From Tetraselmis striata (taxonomy: Eukaryota > Chlorophyta > Chlorodendrophyceae > Chlorodendrales > Chlorodendraceae), in assembly GCA_006384855.1 (NCBI GenBank), contig VCJN01001372.1, positions 124,001 to 188,000 on the forward strand: a DNA stretch of 64,000 nucleotides. The letters are read 5' to 3'. Under the pieces are notes generated by a model. It was not told the DNA's origin. It saw only the letters and a program-made list of their open reading frames with translations, and ran no database searches. Numbering within the stretch: position 1 is the first letter of the stretch; each line of letters begins with the position of its first letter. Shown piece after piece: positions 58,030-64,000 of the stretch. The translations under genes and the position numbers were made by a program.

Positions 58030-59956
58030 TCATGAAGGAGGCACTGGGAAGGCCACCGCTGCGGAGTCCTGTTGGACTTGGAAGTGGCGTAGGGGGGCGA
58101 TGTGTCCAAAGAAGAACCATGCGCCAGGTGAAGGAAGAACGTTGGGGTCGATGTAGTGTAGAACGACGTCAGACTTACTGGCCCAACCGCCTTGGTAGCG
58201 AATGTGGGACAATGGTACCCCGATGGCGTTCGCTGCAGAGGCTGCGCCCTTGCGAAGACTGTGCGAGGTCCAGGAGGTGCCAGCGGGGTGGGGGGGGGGG
58301 GGGGCAGAGTTGACTAGACGGACGGCTGTGGTCAGCCAGTCTGACATTGTAGCCGCAGTCCAGGATTTGGACTGCTCGTTTGATCTGACAGCCCAGAAGT
58401 TTGACACAGCCAACCCAACAGTAACAAGGGGAACTGACTGGACGTGGTCGAGGAAGTGGTGCTGGAGACGCGCCACTCGGGGGTGCTCTGACATTGGGAG
58501 GAGAAGTACGCGTAGGTCGTCGGGTCCCCGTCGACCAGCGCGACCTTTCTCTCGGTACACTTGCAGGGTGATGTTGTAGGCGTCGACGTGCACGTCTTGC
58601 ACTCGACAGGACACGCCAGTGAGGCCCCAGGCAAAGAACATGAAGTTGACAACCGAGGCCAGGAGGGCTCGGAAGTTGTGGTGGTACTCTGGGTAGGGAG
58701 CAGACACAATCAGCTCGGCTTTTGTGACGAAGCGGTAAGCTACATCCGCACGCAGAGGGACACGTAAGGGGGCAGCGTCAAGTCAACGCTGGCGCACCAT
58801 CAGCCCACGCCTTGCTGAAGTCAGGTGTAGGCTGTTCTTAGCGATTGGGTCGAGGTTGTGCAGCTCGAAGAAGGTGTTGATTGCAGACAAATAAGGCTGC
58901 AGCGACTTAGCTGCAATGTGTCCTCGCTCACCGATCCAAGCAACATACCGAACGACAGTGGCAGTAGTCGCCTCCAGCGGGCTGATGTTCTCGGAGTCGT
59001 GGCAGAACTCTGCGAATTGAGACAGCCGGCCGGCGTAGCTCTTGAGTGTCTGAGCGCTGAGGGAGCTGGAGAGTAAGTCGAGCGTCCGTTGGCCAAGCTC
59101 GTCTGAGCCGAACGCGTCCTGCAGCCGGGATCGCAATGAAGCAGCCCAAGGCGCGACAGCTTCGGGCTCGTCAATCACGTAAGTGCGCCGTTTTACCGAC
59201 ATAGCTCCACCGGTGCGACTAATGTTCGCAAAGTAATCGGCAGCAGCGGTTAGGTTCCCGGCGGTTGGCCGGTAGCTGCTGGACGGGTTTGCAGTAGCAA
59301 CGGTACGGGTTTGCGGGGCTAGGTTCAGGTAAGAGGGCCGCCCCGCGCGCCCTTCGCGCTCGTAGCGCCTGTCACGCGCGTAACGTAACCGCGCGAAACT
59401 TGGTCGTTGCGAACCAGTTGTAACACATAGTGTAACAACCGACGGACGCAGAGATGGTGAAAAGAAAGCGGTTGCTTGAGCCGCCATGTGCAGGTGTGTG
59501 GATGGTTGAGCCACACGCGGCTGTAGCTGTAAGAAGCGCCGCACCGAGGAAGGTCTAAAGGAAGTCTGTAAGGTGGGGGGGGGGGGGGGGGGGGGGGGGG
59601 TCAGGTCCTGACACAAGGCGCTCATCCCGCCGTTGAGCTGCAAGGGTGCGTCTTGCGGCGGTCACCGAAAGGTGGCCTCGCAAAGCTTCAGCAGCTCCGA
59701 CGGAAGGCGCCCCACACCGTCACTCGTGCTCACCTTCGCGGCCACGCCCGCGTCCCCCGCCTCGTCCTCGCCCATGTCCACAACCTGCAGCTGCAGCCGC
59801 CACTCGAGCAGTAGCGGTCGCCTTTGCGCTGCTGGCAACGGTCGCCTCGAAGACTCGGCGCTCGTAGTCCCTCATGAGGTCCCCCAAAATCGCAGAACCC
59901 AGATGCTCCGAAGCAGGCTGAAAGTGTTGGGAGCGGGTCATGGTGCTCAGATTCAT
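58030..59956 (-). mobile_element. Tyrosine-recombinase module of a DIRS-like element
   Basis: Read on minus. A short Ala/Gly/Arg-rich frame starts at 59956 (MNLSTMTRSQHFQPASEHLG). Then comes the recombinase: an N-terminal core-binding domain (59.1-58.8 kb; TLKSYAGRLSQFAEFCHD, YVAWIGERGHIAAKSLQPYL) and a catalytic domain (58.7-58.03 kb; SHSLRKGAASAANAIGVPLS, HIRYQGGWASKS, VLHYIDPNVLPSPGAWFF). HSLRKG and the HxxR-like box are typical of DIRS recombinases. The copy is nearly whole for this module, with about one break. The product would integrate circular DNA intermediates. A poly-C tract (sense) lies just inside its 5' part (59575-59600). Confidence 0.75.
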
Positions 59957-60307
59957 GACTGGTCAATAGAACGAGCGTAAATCAGAGTGCCGGTAAGCAC
60001 GGCGAGAGAATGAGCAATCATACTGACAGCCGCCGCATTATATGCGGCGGGCTCGGGCACGGAGAACCGGCATTTTCAAATGCCGGTCTCCGGCTGTACT
60101 CCGCAAGGTACGTACAACTACATCCACGGCAATTGAAAACGCTCAGTTACCAGCCGTTTTGAAAATGTCGGTTATCCGTGCCGGAGCCCGCCGCATATAA
60201 TGCGGCGGGTATCAGTATGATTGCTCATTCTCTCGCCGTGGTCACCGGCACTCTGATTTACGCCCGTTCTATTGACCAGTCATGAATCTGAGCACCATGA
60301 CCCGCTT
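59931..60307. repeat. ~150-bp inverted repeat joining two divergent element halves
   Basis: Arms 59931-60083 and 60157-60307 are near-identical by eye and separated by ~75 bp. Each includes GCCGCATTATATGCGGC, itself a palindrome, and GAGAGAATGAGCAATCATAC. The outer ends contain the start codon and the first eight codons of both flanking ORFs, so the minus and plus ORFs begin with the same MNLSTMTR. Confidence 0.92.
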
Positions 60308-63300
60308 CCACCGCTTGCGGCTACTTGCAGCCATCATCTTACTAGTGCCCCCATGCATCTATGCTGGGAGGAATGACGACGAGACTGGCCCTTCGGAGAG
60401 TCTGTCCTCGTTCGACAGACGCGTCACTCAATTAGAGGACGACGCTATCAAGGAGGCTTCTCGCGACATCAAGCATGCCAAGGAGGACTTGCTCTCTACC
60501 GAAGGAGAGAGATCTCGTGAGCACTACAGCATGATCATCCCATCTACAGCAACACCGCCAGCTTGACTGCGTTGGAGGCGCAGCTGGGCGCTTTCATCCT
60601 TAAGGGCGAGGAGGCCAACAATTCTGGAGGGAGCCAAAGGCAAGGCGGAGGCGCCTCATGCTCCTTCTCTACTCGTCGCTCAAAACGCGCTCGGCGCGCA
60701 GGGAGGAGGACGACGACTCCGACTTTGACGACGAGGTCGGCAGCGACTCTAAGCTGCTTCCCCGGGATTTTCTCCATCCTCATGATGGTTTTAAGGAGAA
60801 GAACACTGGTAAAACTCATCGCGTTGCTCGTATTCAACAGTTTCAGTCCATGGCGCTCGTTTGTTATAGTGCTTGGCAGCTCTATGATACTATGATCCGG
60901 TCATATCCCGATGTGAAGAAGGAAGTTCCCGCGAAGCGCCCGTCCTTGTGGAGGAGATGACGTCGTCCACTTCAATGTGGACCACCCCTCGCTTTCTTAG
61001 GAATCTGCTTCGTACCACATACGAGAAAGCCATGATTATGTGCCTCTGGCACACGTTTTCCGCCGATATGATTGTATCCCCTAGAGAGAGGTCGTAAAGC
61101 TTTGAAGCTGACGAAGCCCTCTATTCTAAGGCAGGTCAGGCTTCCACTAACACGGGAGGAAGTGGTCGTAGTGGTGGTGGTGGTCGTGGCAACGGCGGCG
61201 AGCGTGGTGGCCGTGGTGGTGGCGGCGGTAGTTGTTATGGAGGTCGAGACTATTATGATAGTTTCGATCGCCTTGCTATGGCTTCAGTTATGGCCGGTGA
61301 CTTATTGGCGCAGCAAAATAACCATTATGGCTATCAACCTTCAGGTGGTCGTGTTGTCGGCCCCTGCTATTGCTGTGGCGCGTTTGGCCACTTGAAACGT
61401 ACTGCCCCAATGCCAAGAAGGGCTGATTTCATGTTCATCTCCGGACGTGTACACGGCTTCCTAGAGCATGTACTCGCAACATCTCTCTGATAATGCATCT
61501 GTGCATTGGTCCCTTGGGATCTGAGACTGTCCGTTCAGCTCTCTTTATACTTATATTTTATGTTTTCAGCGTTGGCTGATCGCTACCTGTAGCTTTTGAA
61601 ATATACCGTTGCTGTCCACTCATGATTTGGTTTTCTAAGTGAAGCCTCTGAGGGTAGCTCACTCTGATTCAGCTTTCACTTTGCCATTACTTTCCTCCCG
61701 ACTCCCCATGTCCTTTGGCGTTATTGACGCTTATTAATTGCTTCAACTTAATTTCATTTGTATCGCTATTTCGATACATGTTTTCAGTCTCATCTTTGCT
61801 CTGGCATATTAATATATGTCTTGGAGTTTGTATTCTGCTTTCTTTGCCATATTTCTGTATTATTATTGTTTAGTTTTGAATTCGAATTTGAATTCGATTT
61901 TTTATATGCTTCATTGACTCTGATTTAGTATAGTTCCGGCATTTTTTATTTTATTTGCTTTATGCTGCTGTGTTTCAGGCTTCTCCCCCGGGTCCCATAT
62001 CAATCATCGCGATGGCGATTCTCACTGAGCTATATTAGAGAGCCCCAAGACAGATTTGAGATGGAGCAGGGCACACCCACGATCCGAGGTGGCACTCTGA
62101 AGAGGTCTCTCGCTTTCTGGCGTTCTATATGCCGCCCTCGCTCATGGGTCAAGGACGGCTTTTCTCTTCGCTGAAAGACTGCCCAAACTGCCCCGCCCAA
62201 CGCTAAGCTTCCCAACCTCACACCGGAATACAGGATTTGTGGATGAGTGTGCTGCTGAGATGGTGGCTGCTGGCCATATTTCTGAGACATCAGAAAAACC
62301 TACTATGGTTAGTCCTATAGGCGCCGTGCCCAAACCTCGCTCTGATAAGCTCCGCCGGCTGATTATTTATATTCGATATATCAATGAGGCAACTGATCGC
62401 CCTAAGTACAAATTTGAGGGTCTCTTGGACCTCAGATAAACTCTGATGAGAGGTGATCACATGATCGCTTTGATTTGAAATATGGTTTCAGTCATGTTGA
62501 GTTCCACCCCTCTGCTATACCGTATGTCGCCTCCCAGTGGAAGGGCAGCTATAATATGTTCGATAGCTTACCGTTTGGATTTAAGTGACCCCCCCAGGGT
62601 AAGACCATGTCTGAGCTGGTCAGAAACTGGCGCAGAGGAGGTATTCATGTTTTGCTCTATTTTGATGATTTCCCTGTTTCTGCCCACACAGCCGCTGATG
62701 CATCTCATCAGTGCTCATCAAAAACATTATGTCTGACTTTGGGAAGTACGTTAGGTTTTTGTCTCCTGGCTCCTGTTACGTATGGAAAAGGGCACCCCTG
62801 CTCTTGTTCAACTGCTCAAGCATTTGCTTGGGCTTTTTGGTTGACCCCGCTACCGGTAATTTATCCGTGCTACAAGACCGGTGAAACAGATTACAACAAG
62901 GCATCGCTGAATTGCCGAATGCGCGCAAAGGCAGAGTTTCAGTCCGCAAGTTGGCTAGTATTATCGAGCAATCTATATTAAGAAGGCTGGCTTTGGGCTC
63001 TCTGTCTCATCTATATACCCAGCATCTGTATGCCGTTCAAAATTCAGTGTGGTCCCGGTCTTCTTGGGTCACTCTTACACTGACCTGAGGCATGGAATGC
63101 ACTGTTGCTCCGGAAAGGTTTAGACAAAAGTTCCCGCGTGGGCAAAATATGGCCCCGCCAACATATGTGGTGGCTATTAACTTGGAAACTGATGCCAATG
63201 ATGTTGGTTGGGGTGGTCTTATGATAAATGGCCAGTTTGATGATTCCCATCTTATCGCCCACGAGTTCTTCAGTGTGAGAGAGAGCTCGGCAGTCCTCTA

Positions 63301-64000
63301 CATACAGAGAGCTGGCCGGAGTTATCAGATGCATACTTTCTATTATAGCATTTTATGTCGGCCCAGTGGTAGTCATTCGGACTGACAACCAGAATCTCCT
63401 ATGGATAGTGGGGAAGGGTAGCAAATATATCCCTCTTCATGATCTGGCTATTAAATTACACCTTCTGTGTGTAAAGTATGATATCCCCCGTGATTTGAAT
63501 TGCGTCCCCAGAGAGCGGAATGTCCGCGCTGACTCTATCTATCAACAAATACTTGGACACCATATTGATGTACCACCGACAACAGATATTTACACATGCT
63601 AGATGCCCAGTGGGGCCCTCAAAATGCTGATCTTTGCCAGCAACATGAATCAATGCACACCGCGGTGTGTTCTTTTATCAGTTTTGGTTGGTGCTGGATG
63701 TTTTGGTGCTCTACGCACTATGATTGGTCTCAGTCTATTACTGGATTAAGCCCTCATTCGGAATGGTGGGTGATGTGCTCAGGCACATGCACACTTGTGT
63801 TGCCACTGGCACTTTGATCATTCCCTTTTGGGACTCCTCCACCTGGTGGCATATTCCAGCACCTGATGTTGCTCACTTTATTCCCGCAGTTGTGGACTGG
63901 CTGTGGTTCCCCAAGGAGGATGCTGTCCTTTTTCTCTCGGCCAGAATAGCGGCAACCAGAACCCGCATTGTCCTCCGACCTAGGATATTCTCGCTATCCG
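60282..64000 (+). mobile_element. Gag-RT-RNase H half of a DIRS-like retroelement (fossil, runs off the window)
   Basis: Gag-like part from 60282 (MNLSTMTRFHRLRLLAAI), with a coiled, charged region to ~60.96 kb and a Gly/Arg-rich stretch followed by a CCHC knuckle (CYCCGAFGHLKRTC, ~61.37 kb). An AT-rich ~0.5-kb non-coding gap follows (61.5-61.95 kb). RT lies at ~62.2-62.8 kb (MVSPIGAVPKPRSDKLRRLI; LLYFDDFPVS), RNase H at ~63.15-63.6 kb (AINLETDANDVGWGGL, VIRTDNQNLLWI, NVRADSIYQQI) and a tail with LIIPFWDSSTWW at the edge. It is broken in about ten places and visibly AT-richer than the rest of the window. Confidence 0.7.

Noticed and set aside
58030-59643. Crypton (DNA transposon) as the source of the recombinase
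   Set aside because: HSLRKGAAS, IRYQGGW and YIDP..LPSP match DIRS-type recombinases closely, the other same-strand copy is linked to RT/RNase H, and the flank is shared with a gag-RT half; Crypton remains only a weak alternative.

Overview
The window looks like nuclear DNA of a flagellated green alga, probably of the Chlamydomonas/Volvox group. The evidence is: GC-rich spliced genes with short introns; two genes expected in a ciliated cell (a BBS8/TTC8 BBSome subunit and a FAM228-like protein); TGTAA motifs about 50-75 nt after two stop codons, as in green-algal polyadenylation signals; and DIRS-type tyrosine-recombinase retroelements of the kind known from Volvox and Chlamydomonas. The species cannot be named from sequence alone.

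Six host genes can be read exon by exon. Plus strand: a FAM228-like coiled-coil protein (2.7-5.5 kb), a papain/cathepsin-F-type cysteine protease (8.5-10.6 kb), a small secreted cysteine-containing protein of unknown family (24.2-25.7 kb) and an aldo-keto reductase (26.6-27.9 kb). Minus strand: a U-box/WD40 E3 ubiquitin ligase (28.8-31.5 kb, convergent with the reductase) and BBS8 (49.2-56.5 kb, 12 exons, 515 aa). A possible 3' gene end on the minus strand lies at 7.4-7.8 kb.

Between the genes lie repeats and mobile-element fossils: a LINE 3' end (14.2 kb), a ~370-bp satellite (16.2-17.3 kb), piggyBac-like pieces (18.3-19.4 kb and possibly 20.5-22 kb), a 30/31-bp minisatellite with a 5-5-5 block structure (19.9-20.4 kb), a broken DIRS-like element (33.9-43.7 kb) split by a 5.5-kb insertion with an 8-bp target duplication, a second DIRS-like fragment (44.3-45.6 kb), and at the right edge a divergent pair (recombinase on minus, gag-RT-RNase H on plus) meeting at a ~150-bp inverted repeat (59.93-60.31 kb). 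The 60.3-64 kb part is visibly AT-richer.

Two genome-level traits stand out. Long poly-C/poly-G tracts (10-48 nt) are everywhere; inside the recognised genes they lie in introns, nearly always as poly-C on the sense strand and often only 4-40 nt after the 5' splice site. Four of the 28 inferred introns use GC-AG rather than GT-AG borders. Two host genes each lack one base in a short C or G run, which could be an assembly error or a real lesion.
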